DNA of 62,807 bases from JAFGRR01 sp964563855 (GTDB lineage Bacteria; Planctomycetota; Phycisphaerae; UBA1845; Fen-1342): assembly GCA_964563855.1 (NCBI GenBank), contig CAZLYU010000017.1:1-62807 (forward strand), written 5' to 3'. Position 1 is the first letter of the stretch; each line of letters starts with the position of its first letter. A model generated the notes under the pieces. The model saw only the letters and a program-made list of their open reading frames with translations. It did not search any database and had not been told where the DNA came from. The translations under genes were made by a program, and so were the position numbers. Positions 9,625 to 16,820 of the stretch are shown here, one piece after another.

Positions 9625-10644
9625 CTACGCCTGTGCCGCCACCGGGGCCGCCTTCGCCGGATTCAGCCACGGCATCACCGCGCGAATCTCCCGGCCCACC
9701 TGCTCGATCTGGTGGTTCGCATCGGTTGACGCGGCGTCTTTCATCTTCGGCTTGCCCGCGGCGCACTCATCGACCCACTCCTTGGCGAAGGCCCCGCTCT
9801 GAATCTCCGCGAGGATCTGCTTCATCGCCGCGCGGGTTTCATTGGTGATGATGCGGCGGCCGCGCGTCAGGTCGCCGTACTCGGCGGTGTTGCTGATCGA
9901 ATCGCGCATACCGGTGATGCCGCGTTCGTACATCAGGTCGGTGATGAGCTTCACTTCGTGGAGGCACTCGAAGTAAGCCATCTCGGGGGCGTAGCCCGCA
10001 TCGACCAACGTTTCGAAACCGGCTCGCACGAGTTCGGTCAGACCGCCGCAAAGCACGGCCTGCTCCCCGAAGAGGTCGGTCTCGGCCTCTTCGCGGAAGC
10101 TGGTTTCGAGGATGCCGGCCTGCCCGCCGCCGATGCCGCAGGCGTAGCTGAGCGCGACATCGCGCGTGTCGCCGGAGGCATCCTGGTGGACCGCGATGAG
10201 GCACGGGACGCCGGCCCCGTTTTCATACTGTCGGCGGACGAGATGTCCCGGGCCCTTGGGCGCGACGAGGAAGACGTTTGTCTGCGCTTCGGGCGCGACG
10301 CGCTTGAAGTGCACCGCGAAGCCGTGGGCGAACGCCAGGTAGGCGCCAGGCTTCAGATTCGGCGCGATCTCGTTGGCGTACGTCGCTTCCTGCAACTCGT
10401 CTGGGATGAGGATCATGACGACATCCGCGCCCGATACCGCCTCGCCGGTGGCGGCGACGGCGAGACCGGCGCCCTCCGCGGCCGACCACGACTGGCTGCC
10501 CTTCCGCAGGCCGACGACGACGTCGTAGCCGCTATCGTGCAGGTTGAGGGCGTGGGCATGGCCCTGCGAGCCGAAGCCGATCACGGCGATGCGCTTTCCG
10601 GTCAGCGCGTCCTGGGTTACGTCTGCTTCACGAATGACGTTCAC
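9625..10644 (-). CDS. ilvC: Ketol-acid reductoisomerase, class I (short form)
   Basis: NADPH-dependent isomeroreduction of acetolactate and acetohydroxybutyrate. It has 339 residues, typical of the short class I enzyme. Seen: the Rossmann motif VIGFGSQGHAHALNL, the phosphate-binding loop GLRKGSQSW, the conserved FLVAPKGPGHLVRRQ, and the C-terminal knotted domain with acidic metal ligands in ETDLFGEQAVLCGG and the segment ECLHEVKLITDLMYE. A GTG at 10644 with GAGGTGG just upstream matches the conserved N-terminus. It lies 34 bases after the ACT subunit stop. Confidence 0.97.
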   Translation of the reverse strand: MNVIREADVTQDALTGKRIAVIGFGSQGHAHALNLHDSGYDVVVGLRKGSQSWSAAEGAGLAVAATGEAVSGADVVMILIPDELQEATYANEIAPNLKPGAYLAFAHGFAVHFKRVAPEAQTNVFLVAPKGPGHLVRRQYENGAGVPCLIAVHQDASGDTRDVALSYACGIGGGQAGILETSFREEAETDLFGEQAVLCGGLTELVRAGFETLVDAGYAPEMAYFECLHEVKLITDLMYERGITGMRDSISNTAEYGDLTRGRRIITNETRAAMKQILAEIQSGAFAKEWVDECAAGKPKMKDAASTDANHQIEQVGREIRAVMPWLNPAKAAPVAAQA

Positions 10645-10678
10645 GGTCCACCTCTTCCGTTGAGGACAACTTGATCGT

Positions 10679-10924
10679 TCAGGCCCGACGCCGCTCCTGG
10701 CTCTGATTCAAACGCAGCTCCGTCAGCTCGAGCACGTCGACGATGCGATTGAGCTGCGGGGCGAAGCGGTGCGCCGCGGCTTCGGGCGCCTGCACCACGA
10801 TGTTCGCGCGACCATCGGCCGCCGAGACGTAGGTCACCGTGCCGCCCAGCCGCGCGATCAGCATGAGCACTTTCGGCAGCGCCGCCATTCGGCGCAGCAC
10901 GATTGCAAAGGTCATCATTCTCAT
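10679..10924 (-). CDS. Short ACT-domain regulatory subunit of acetolactate synthase
   Basis: An 81-residue protein starting at the ATG at 10924, one base after the ilvB stop (TGAAATG). It carries a single ACT-type fold: FAIVLRRMAALPKVLMLIAR, then GGTVTYVSAADGRANIVVQ, then a helix with LNRIVDVLELTEL. By position it is the regulatory subunit of IlvB. Canonical IlvN/IlvH subunits have about 160 residues including a second C-terminal domain; that domain is absent here, so the architecture resembles the short IlvM type of enterobacteria. The residues up to about 65 codons upstream in the same frame overlap ilvB and are not conserved-looking, so the longer open frame is not used. Valine sensitivity cannot be judged from sequence. 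Confidence 0.85.
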   Translation of the reverse strand: MRMMTFAIVLRRMAALPKVLMLIARLGGTVTYVSAADGRANIVVQAPEAAAHRFAPQLNRIVDVLELTELRLNQSQERRRA

Positions 10925-10925
10925 T

Positions 10926-12632
10926 TCAGTTCGCCTCCACCATGTCTTCCAGCGCCGTGTTGGCCGGCACCATCGGGAACACGTTTTCTTCCAACCGACA
11001 CTCGGCATGGAGCAGCGCCGGCCCCTCCGTGCCCAACCACTTCTGAAGCAACCGCTGCACCGACCCCGAACGATTGAGGTGGTACGCCGGAATGTTGTAG
11101 ACCTGCGCCAGCGCGGCAAAGTCAGGGTTGTCGCTCAGGTCGACGCCTGAGTAGCGGCCCGCGAAGAACATCTCCTGCCACTGGCGGACCATGCCCAGAA
11201 ACTTGTTGTCCAGAACGAGAATCTTCACCGGCAGGTTCTCCCGCCGAATCGTCGCCATCTCAGCCATCGTCATCTGAAAGCCCCCATCCCCCGCGATCGC
11301 GACCACCGTTCGGTTGCGATCCGCAAACTGCACGCCGACGGCCGATGGCATCCCAAAGCCCATCGTTCCCGACCCGCCGGACGTGATCCATTGGGACGGG
11401 TGTTGCGGCCAGTGGCGTTGGGCCGCCCACATTTGGTGTTGGCCGACGTCGGTCGTCACGAAGGCCTTGTCGCCGATCATCGGGAACAGCGCGTCAAGCA
11501 CTTCGATCATCGACGGCAGCTCATCCGGCCGCGATTGCGCCGCCTCCAGACCCGTGCCCACGCTAATCGCTTCCTGCTGCCAGCGCGTGAAAGGCGTGAT
11601 CGGATCTTCTTCGAGCACGTCGAGCCAAGCGCTCAGCGACGTTTTGAGGTCGGCGTGCACCGCCACGTCGGTCGGAATCAGCTTGCCAATCTCGGCGGCG
11701 TCGATGTCGCAATGAATGACGCGGGCGTTGGCGCCGAAGCGATCGACCTTGCCGGTCACGCGGTCGTCAAACCGCATGCCCATGCCGATGATCAGATCCG
11801 CCGCCCCGACCGCCTTATTGGCGCAGCGCAGCCCATGCATGCCGATCATGCCGAGGCGACCGGCATAGTCCGGATCGACGCACCCGATGCCGTGCAGGGT
11901 GTGAATCGCCGGGACGCCGGTTTTGTCGCACCAGGCGCGAAACTCGGCCACCGCGTCGGACATGCGGCAACCGCCGCCGATGATGACGATCGGGCGCTCG
12001 GCTTGCTTCAGCAATTCGTGGGCGCGCTTGACGCTCTCGGCGTCAAAGTCGGGAACGGGGGTATAGCCGCGGACGTAGTTGACTGGTGCGTAGTGGCCCG
12101 ACGTTTCGCCCTGCAGAATGTTCTTGGGAATATCGACCAGCACCGGTCCGGGGCGACCCGACTGTGCAAGGTAAATGGCCTCCGCCATGATCTCCGGCAG
12201 GTCATGGAGCGATCGCACCAGGTACGCCTGCTTGGTGATGCTGGTGACGATGCCGAACACGTCGGTTTCCTGGAACGCGTCGGTTCCGATGACGGGGGTC
12301 GGCACCTGTCCGGTGATGCACAGCACCGGAGCCGAATCCATCATCGCCGAGCAAATGCCCGTCACCAGATTGGTGGCGCCGGGACCCGACGTGGCGATGC
12401 AGACCCCGAGCCGACCCGTCGAGCGGGCGTAGCCGTCAGCGGCGTGAATCGCGCCTTGCTCGTGCCGCGTCAGGATGTGCTTGATCGGACTGGAGGTGAA
12501 CGCGTCGTACAGCGGCATGATCGCGCCGCCGGGATAGCCGAACGCGCGTTCGACCCCCGCATCGAGCAGCGCATCGAGCACGATCTGCGATCCGGTGCGG
12601 CGGGCGGTTTCGGTCACGGGTTGGGTGGCCAT
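10926..12632 (-). CDS. ilvB: Acetolactate synthase large subunit
   Basis: TPP-dependent condensation of pyruvate with pyruvate or 2-ketobutyrate, first common step of valine, leucine and isoleucine synthesis. The 568-residue protein has the three domains of the family: N-terminal pyrimidine-binding domain with the catalytic Glu in RHEQGAIHAADGYARS, a central FAD/structural domain, and the C-terminal TPP domain with GDGGFQMTMAEMATI followed by DNKFLGMVRQWQEMFF. The ATG at 12632 has AAGGAC-like Shine-Dalgarno upstream and lies 18 bases after the U-tract of an intrinsic terminator, so expression should depend on readthrough of the attenuator described separately. Confidence 0.97.
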   Translation of the reverse strand: MATQPVTETARRTGSQIVLDALLDAGVERAFGYPGGAIMPLYDAFTSSPIKHILTRHEQGAIHAADGYARSTGRLGVCIATSGPGATNLVTGICSAMMDSAPVLCITGQVPTPVIGTDAFQETDVFGIVTSITKQAYLVRSLHDLPEIMAEAIYLAQSGRPGPVLVDIPKNILQGETSGHYAPVNYVRGYTPVPDFDAESVKRAHELLKQAERPIVIIGGGCRMSDAVAEFRAWCDKTGVPAIHTLHGIGCVDPDYAGRLGMIGMHGLRCANKAVGAADLIIGMGMRFDDRVTGKVDRFGANARVIHCDIDAAEIGKLIPTDVAVHADLKTSLSAWLDVLEEDPITPFTRWQQEAISVGTGLEAAQSRPDELPSMIEVLDALFPMIGDKAFVTTDVGQHQMWAAQRHWPQHPSQWITSGGSGTMGFGMPSAVGVQFADRNRTVVAIAGDGGFQMTMAEMATIRRENLPVKILVLDNKFLGMVRQWQEMFFAGRYSGVDLSDNPDFAALAQVYNIPAYHLNRSGSVQRLLQKWLGTEGPALLHAECRLEENVFPMVPANTALEDMVEAN

Positions 12633-12650
12633 AACGATTGTCCTTCACCT

Positions 12651-12685
12651 AAAAAAAACGGCATCCGTGGCTCAAGCGGATGCCG
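12651..12685 (-). terminator. Intrinsic terminator (attenuator) upstream of ilvB
   Basis: On the minus strand a perfect 9-bp stem, CGGCATCCG and CGGATGCCG, encloses a 9-base loop and is followed at once by eight T. It ends 18 bases before the ilvB start, so it can only act as a premature terminator of the operon's leader RNA. Confidence 0.9.
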
Positions 12686-12739
12686 GTGCTTGCTTGCTCG
12701 TTTGAGAGAGCGCTCTTCGCTAGCCCGAGGTCATCCGCT
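12675..12739 (-). promoter_or_regulatory. Antiterminator pairing, mutually exclusive with the ilvB terminator
   Basis: The minus-strand segment AGCGGATG (plus coordinates 12732-12739) is perfectly complementary to CATCCGCT (12675-12682), which includes six bases of the ascending terminator stem. The first segment overlaps the leader peptide stop codon. A ribosome finishing the leader would cover it and let the terminator form; a ribosome stalled on the preceding Val/Leu codons would leave it free to form the antiterminator. A separate hairpin inside the leader coding region (CTAGGCCT 12749-12756 with AGGCCTAG 12760-12767, 3-base loop) could act as a pause structure. Pairings are read directly; the switching model is inferred from known amino-acid operon attenuators. 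Confidence 0.75.
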
Positions 12740-12887
12740 ACGCCGGTACTAGGCCTGCTAGGCCTAGCGGTACGCGGCTGATAACCACCGATACGGGGAG
12801 ACGGCGGGCTGGCTGGCGCACGACGCGGGCGGACCGAATCGGCGCCGGTTGGCCGCTCATGTCAGGTTGTGGGGTCGACGAATCCAT
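12738..12887 (-). CDS. Leader peptide rich in branched-chain codons, upstream of ilvB
   Basis: A small open frame ending at TAG (12738-12740). Two in-frame ATG starts exist: 12887 (49 residues, right after an in-frame TAG) and 12860 (40 residues); neither has a strong Shine-Dalgarno, the first has a weak GGA. The last 18 residues read VSVVISRVPLGLAGLVPA: nine are Val, Leu or Ile, including codons such as GTA and CTA that look uncommon in the neighbouring G+C-rich genes. Such density immediately before a terminator/antiterminator is the hallmark of ilv/leu leader peptides in other phyla. It most likely has no function as a protein; it senses charged tRNA-Val/Leu/Ile. Confidence 0.85.
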   Translation of the reverse strand: MDSSTPQPDMSGQPAPIRSARVVRQPARRLPVSVVISRVPLGLAGLVPA

Positions 12888-12931
12888 CTAGTCCACACGT
12901 TAGGCGCGTCGGTAGTGACTCCCTGACAGGA

Positions 12932-12960
12932 AAAATAGCCACTACTGTGTCGATCGGCAA
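12932..12960 (-). promoter_or_regulatory. Candidate sigma70-type promoter of the branched-chain operon
   Basis: On the minus strand TTGCCG (12955-12960) and TATTTT (12932-12937) are separated by 17 bases, each matching four of six consensus positions. Transcription would begin near 12925 and give a leader RNA of about 290 bases before ilvB, with the leader peptide starting some 40 bases in. The rest of the gene-free stretch from 12961 to 13112 shows no other clear element. Confidence 0.45.
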
Positions 12961-13112
12961 GCAATTTCGTCCAATTACGCGACTTCATCAATTTTTTGCA
13001 CCCGCGGTCCAGCGTCGCGCCGCGGTTCGCAACCCGTTTCCGCTACCCCAGGACCACAATCGAGGCGTTATCAGCCGACCTCGACGCGCGCACCCCGACG
13101 CATGGCGTTCAA

Positions 13113-14957
13113 TCAACGCATTTGTCGGCGGACGGTCATGTCGAAGTTGCGCACCAGGTTCCGGTAAAGACTGAAGGTGATCGCGGCGTAAATCGCGGCG
13201 GAGATCAGACTCGTCACGATGCGCGCCACACGCGCGTTACGCAGTTCACGCGCATCAGGCTGCGACCCCTGAAACAGCGACGGGACATCGATCAACGCCT
13301 GCATCGCCGGGAACGGCGTGAACGGCAAAGCCACTGCCGCCACGTCGCCGCCGCCTCCGCTCGACGCGATCGCGAAGCCGCAAATCCACAGCAAGCCCGA
13401 CGCCCCCAGCACGATCGTCGCGCTGAACATGACCGCATGCACCGTCTTGCGGCTCGTCAGCGAAAACTGGAGACCAATGACCACGGCCAACGCGCTGAAC
13501 GAAACGAGCATGATCGGCGTCAACAGGGCCGCTTCCGGCGTGAGCACGCTGACGCCGCTCGCCGGCCGGAACAGGTCGTACACGGCGAAGGTCAGCAACA
13601 TGCCCGTGGGCGCCGCCACCAGCGGAAGGCCGGAACGCACGACGCCTTGCAACATGCCCCCGACGATGTACCGACTCGTGAGCGGCGTCGTCAGCAGAAT
13701 CTCGATGGTGAGCGACTCCTTCTCGCGCGTGAGCGTGCCGGCGGCCGTATTCGTCACCACCAGGAGTATCGTCGCCATCTCGATCCAGACGATGACCGTC
13801 AGCCACGAGCGCATTTGCGCCGCCGCATCTTCAGGCGAGAGACCCGCGAAACCCCATGCCCCGCGCTCGTAGCCCACCAGCAACACCACACCGGCGGCGA
13901 GTCCGCCGACCACGAACAGGGCGCGCACCGCACCACGCGTGAACGCCGACCCGCGCGTGACCGCTTCACGCCATGCGATCGGATTCGCCCAGACGCGGCG
14001 TGGTGCGTGTGAACGGTCCGTCGTTTGTCGGATGACGAGCGCTTTGAAGCGCGCGAAAAGCGTGTTCTCGCCTTCTTTCGCACCAGCCCGTACGAACAGC
14101 AGGCTGATGACCACCATTACCGCCGAAGCGACCACCGTCAGCGTCATGTAGGCGTACTGCGGCGTCGCGAGCAGCCATGCCCAGACGGGCCCGTATGGCG
14201 CGACATCTTCAGGTCGCGGGGCGGGCGTGAGTCCGGTGGTCACAAACAACGCCAGAAACGGATGAAACGGCGCCAGCCAACTCATCCGCTGGCCGACGAT
14301 CCACGGGTCGGTTCCGCTGGTCACCGGCGCTTCGGCGACGGCGCTCCAACCCGACCACCCGACAGCGAAGACGCCGAGCAGGTAGGCGGCGATGCCGACG
14401 AAGAACGCGAATAGTGTGCGTCGCGCGCCGAGCCGCAACATCGCGATCGTGATCGCGATGGAACCGGTCAACAATGCGGTCGCCGCGGCCAGCCCGAGGC
14501 TTTCAAAGACCTCCTTGGTCGTCACGCCGCCGTAAATCATGGTGATGCAGAACACCGGCAGTCCGGAGAGCAGGAGCGCCCAGACGAAGAACAGGCGGGA
14601 TAGCAGGGAGCCCAGCACGATCTGGGCGTTGCTGAGCGGGGTCGTCAACAGAATGTCGAAGGTCGCGCCGTCGCGTTCCTGGGTGATCGCGGCGGCGGTG
14701 AAGACCGGCGCGATAAAGCTCATCAACGCGAGTTGGACGATGCTGACCGCGACAAACGTCTGGGTGGCGTTTTTGGCGAGTTCGCTCAGCGAAAGCGTGG
14801 GATTGAGCAGCGCTCCGCTCCAGATCAGGAGGACGACGAACAGGGCGCCGAGATAGGCCCCGCGGGCCCACATCTGACGCACGCGTCGTCCGCCGGTTGC
14901 AACCACGCGGACGACGATCGGGTTCGCCAAAAGAAGCCGCCACGCGATCGACCCCAC
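13113..14957 (-). CDS. ABC-2 type transporter permease with internal duplication
   Basis: A 614-residue integral membrane protein with about a dozen hydrophobic segments. Two halves each carry the ABC-2 permease signature: TQERDGATFDILLTTPLS near residue 95 and TREKESLTIEILLTTPLT near residue 415, each followed by alternating membrane helices. This looks like a fused tandem duplication, giving a single-chain dimer. It resembles permeases of the gliding/NatB/ABC-2 export group; the substrate cannot be told. No ATP-binding subunit is adjacent in the window, so it must pair with one encoded elsewhere. The GTG at 14957 has GGAG six bases upstream. It stands divergent from the OmpH gene. Confidence 0.8.
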   Translation of the reverse strand: MGSIAWRLLLANPIVVRVVATGGRRVRQMWARGAYLGALFVVLLIWSGALLNPTLSLSELAKNATQTFVAVSIVQLALMSFIAPVFTAAAITQERDGATFDILLTTPLSNAQIVLGSLLSRLFFVWALLLSGLPVFCITMIYGGVTTKEVFESLGLAAATALLTGSIAITIAMLRLGARRTLFAFFVGIAAYLLGVFAVGWSGWSAVAEAPVTSGTDPWIVGQRMSWLAPFHPFLALFVTTGLTPAPRPEDVAPYGPVWAWLLATPQYAYMTLTVVASAVMVVISLLFVRAGAKEGENTLFARFKALVIRQTTDRSHAPRRVWANPIAWREAVTRGSAFTRGAVRALFVVGGLAAGVVLLVGYERGAWGFAGLSPEDAAAQMRSWLTVIVWIEMATILLVVTNTAAGTLTREKESLTIEILLTTPLTSRYIVGGMLQGVVRSGLPLVAAPTGMLLTFAVYDLFRPASGVSVLTPEAALLTPIMLVSFSALAVVIGLQFSLTSRKTVHAVMFSATIVLGASGLLWICGFAIASSGGGGDVAAVALPFTPFPAMQALIDVPSLFQGSQPDARELRNARVARIVTSLISAAIYAAITFSLYRNLVRNFDMTVRRQMR

Positions 14958-15135
14958 CGCTTACTCCGTAACGTGCGAGTGCTCTTGAGCCACAGCCAGC
15001 AATAGTAGCAGCAGCGAGCGCCGCGTGGGCCCTTGTGCGCGCCGTAAGCGACGCGACAATGCCACGCGGGCGTGACGAGGCGGCGAGCGTCGTCACTCAA
15101 CAGCGCAACAACTCTCTGTAACAAGGAGTCAATCG

Positions 15136-15789
15136 ATGCCCACATCAGGTCGTCTGGCGGCCGTGGCGGCTGGCGTCGCGGCGGGCGTGGTCATATTCGG
15201 CGGATGGCAGACAGTCCAGGCGCAAAGCGGCGCGACCGCCGGGGCGCGCGTCGTCGCACTTGACATCAACCGCGTCTTCAACGGCTATCAAAGACAGATC
15301 GATTTCAGCAACGAGATGTTGCAGTTTCAGGCGGAGATGGAGGGGCAGCGCAACGCGCGGCGCCAAGCCATCGAGATGAAGCAGACCACACTGCAGCAGT
15401 TGGATCCGAACGATCCGACGTTTCGCAACAGCCGGCGGGACTTGTTGCGCATGACCTCGCAGTACCGCCTGTGGGACGAGATGGTGCGCGGGATGATGGC
15501 GGCCGAAACCGCCCGCTGGACCGAAATCATCTTTGCCGATCTGCAACGAATGAGCGGCCGCCTGGCGCGGGAGCGCGGGTACGACATGGTGCTCAGCATC
15601 GACTTCCAGCTTCCCGACGAACGAGACACGATCAGCGACCGCATCTTCCGCCGACGCATCATTCACCATCGTCCCGAGTTGGACATCACCGACGACGTCG
15701 TGGCCGCATTGAACGAGGCGTACACCAAGCTGCCGCGCGTCAAGATGATCGACATCGATCCGACCACGCTGCCGGGTGGAGCCCCGTGA
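15136..15789 (+). CDS. OmpH/Skp-family periplasmic chaperone
   Basis: A 217-residue protein with a hydrophobic N-terminal signal (about residues 8-30, ending near VQAQ) followed by a VVALDINRVFNGY segment and a long charged helical region, the pattern of the OmpH/Skp family that holds outer membrane proteins in the periplasm. The ATG is preceded by AAGGAG seven bases upstream. A weak promoter-like pair, TTGTGC at 15033 and GACAAT at 15055 with 16 bases between, lies ahead. It is the first gene of a lipid A operon (GTGA overlap with lpxD), a position Skp genes also hold in other Gram-negative bacteria. The C-terminal part beyond about residue 165 is not one I recognise. Confidence 0.82.
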   Translation: MPTSGRLAAVAAGVAAGVVIFGGWQTVQAQSGATAGARVVALDINRVFNGYQRQIDFSNEMLQFQAEMEGQRNARRQAIEMKQTTLQQLDPNDPTFRNSRRDLLRMTSQYRLWDEMVRGMMAAETARWTEIIFADLQRMSGRLARERGYDMVLSIDFQLPDERDTISDRIFRRRIIHHRPELDITDDVVAALNEAYTKLPRVKMIDIDPTTLPGGAP

Positions 15790-16820
15790 GTCGTACGCTC
15801 GCCGAGATCGCGGCACAGGTCGGCGGGGAATTGCGTGGCGACGGGACGATCGAAGTCGTCGGGCTGGCGCCGCTTGATGAGGCCGAACCGCACCACATCT
15901 CGTGGGTTGCGAGCAGGAGGTTTCTTCCAAAACTCCGCATCACGCGCGCCGCCGCCGTGCTGGCGCCGGCGGAGATCGAGACGCCGAGCGGCTTGAGCGT
16001 CATCGTTGTCGACGATCCCGATCTGGCGGCTGTCGCCGTGCTCAGCTATCTCGGCCCCAGCGAGCCCGTGATTCCGTCTGGTGTGGCTCCGTCGGCGGTG
16101 GTTGAGGCCGACGCACAGGTGGACGGCGCCTGCATCGGGGCAGGCGTATACGTCGGCGAGGGAGCCACGGTCGCAGCCGGTGCGCAGTTGCATCCCGGCG
16201 TTTACGTGGGTCCCGGGGCGCGGATCGGCGCGGATTGCGTGCTCATGCCGAACGTCGTGGTCGGCGCGCGCTGCGAACTGGGGGCCCGCGTACGCGTGCA
16301 TGCGAACGCCACGATCGGCGCGGACGGCTTCGGCTATCTGCAGCGCGGCGGGCGGCACGTCAAGATCCCGCAGGTCGGCGTGGTCATCATCGAAGATGAC
16401 GTCGAGATCGGGGCCAACACCTGCATCGACCGCGCCCGCAGCGGTGTGACGCGGATCGGGGAAGGCACGAAAATTGATAACCTCGTGCAAATCGCCCACA
16501 ATGTCTCGATCGGACCGCACAGCGTCGTCGTCGCTCAGGTTGGCGTTTCGGGTTCTTGCCGTATCGGGCGAGGCGTCATTCTGGCCGGACAGTCCGGCGT
16601 TGCCGACCATGTGACCATCGGCGATCGCGCCATCGTGATGGCGCAGTCCGGCGTCCTGAAGGACGTTGAGCCCGGAAACGTTCTGCTCGGTTCGCCGGCG
16701 ACACTCGCGCGGGAGAGCCACCGGCAAAACTTGTTGACGCGTCGGCTGCCGGAGTTGGTGGCCCAGATGAAGGAACTGGCGAAGCGGATCGAAGCGCTTG
16801 AGTCGGCAGCGAACGATTGA
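15786..16820 (+). CDS. lpxD: UDP-3-O-acylglucosamine N-acyltransferase
   Basis: Third step of lipid A synthesis, N-acylating UDP-3-O-acyl-glucosamine. The 344-residue protein has an N-terminal uridine-binding domain (about 1-100), left-handed beta-helix hexapeptide repeats (about 105-300; GARIGADCVLMPNVVVG and similar) with the catalytic His in VQIAHNVSIG, and a C-terminal helix. The GTG at 15786 overlaps the OmpH stop as GTGA and gives the family-typical N-terminus SRTLAEIAAQVGGEL; an open frame extends farther upstream but is a shadow of the chaperone gene. Its last 23 bases overlap the next gene. Confidence 0.95.
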   Translation: MSRTLAEIAAQVGGELRGDGTIEVVGLAPLDEAEPHHISWVASRRFLPKLRITRAAAVLAPAEIETPSGLSVIVVDDPDLAAVAVLSYLGPSEPVIPSGVAPSAVVEADAQVDGACIGAGVYVGEGATVAAGAQLHPGVYVGPGARIGADCVLMPNVVVGARCELGARVRVHANATIGADGFGYLQRGGRHVKIPQVGVVIIEDDVEIGANTCIDRARSGVTRIGEGTKIDNLVQIAHNVSIGPHSVVVAQVGVSGSCRIGRGVILAGQSGVADHVTIGDRAIVMAQSGVLKDVEPGNVLLGSPATLARESHRQNLLTRRLPELVAQMKELAKRIEALESAAND

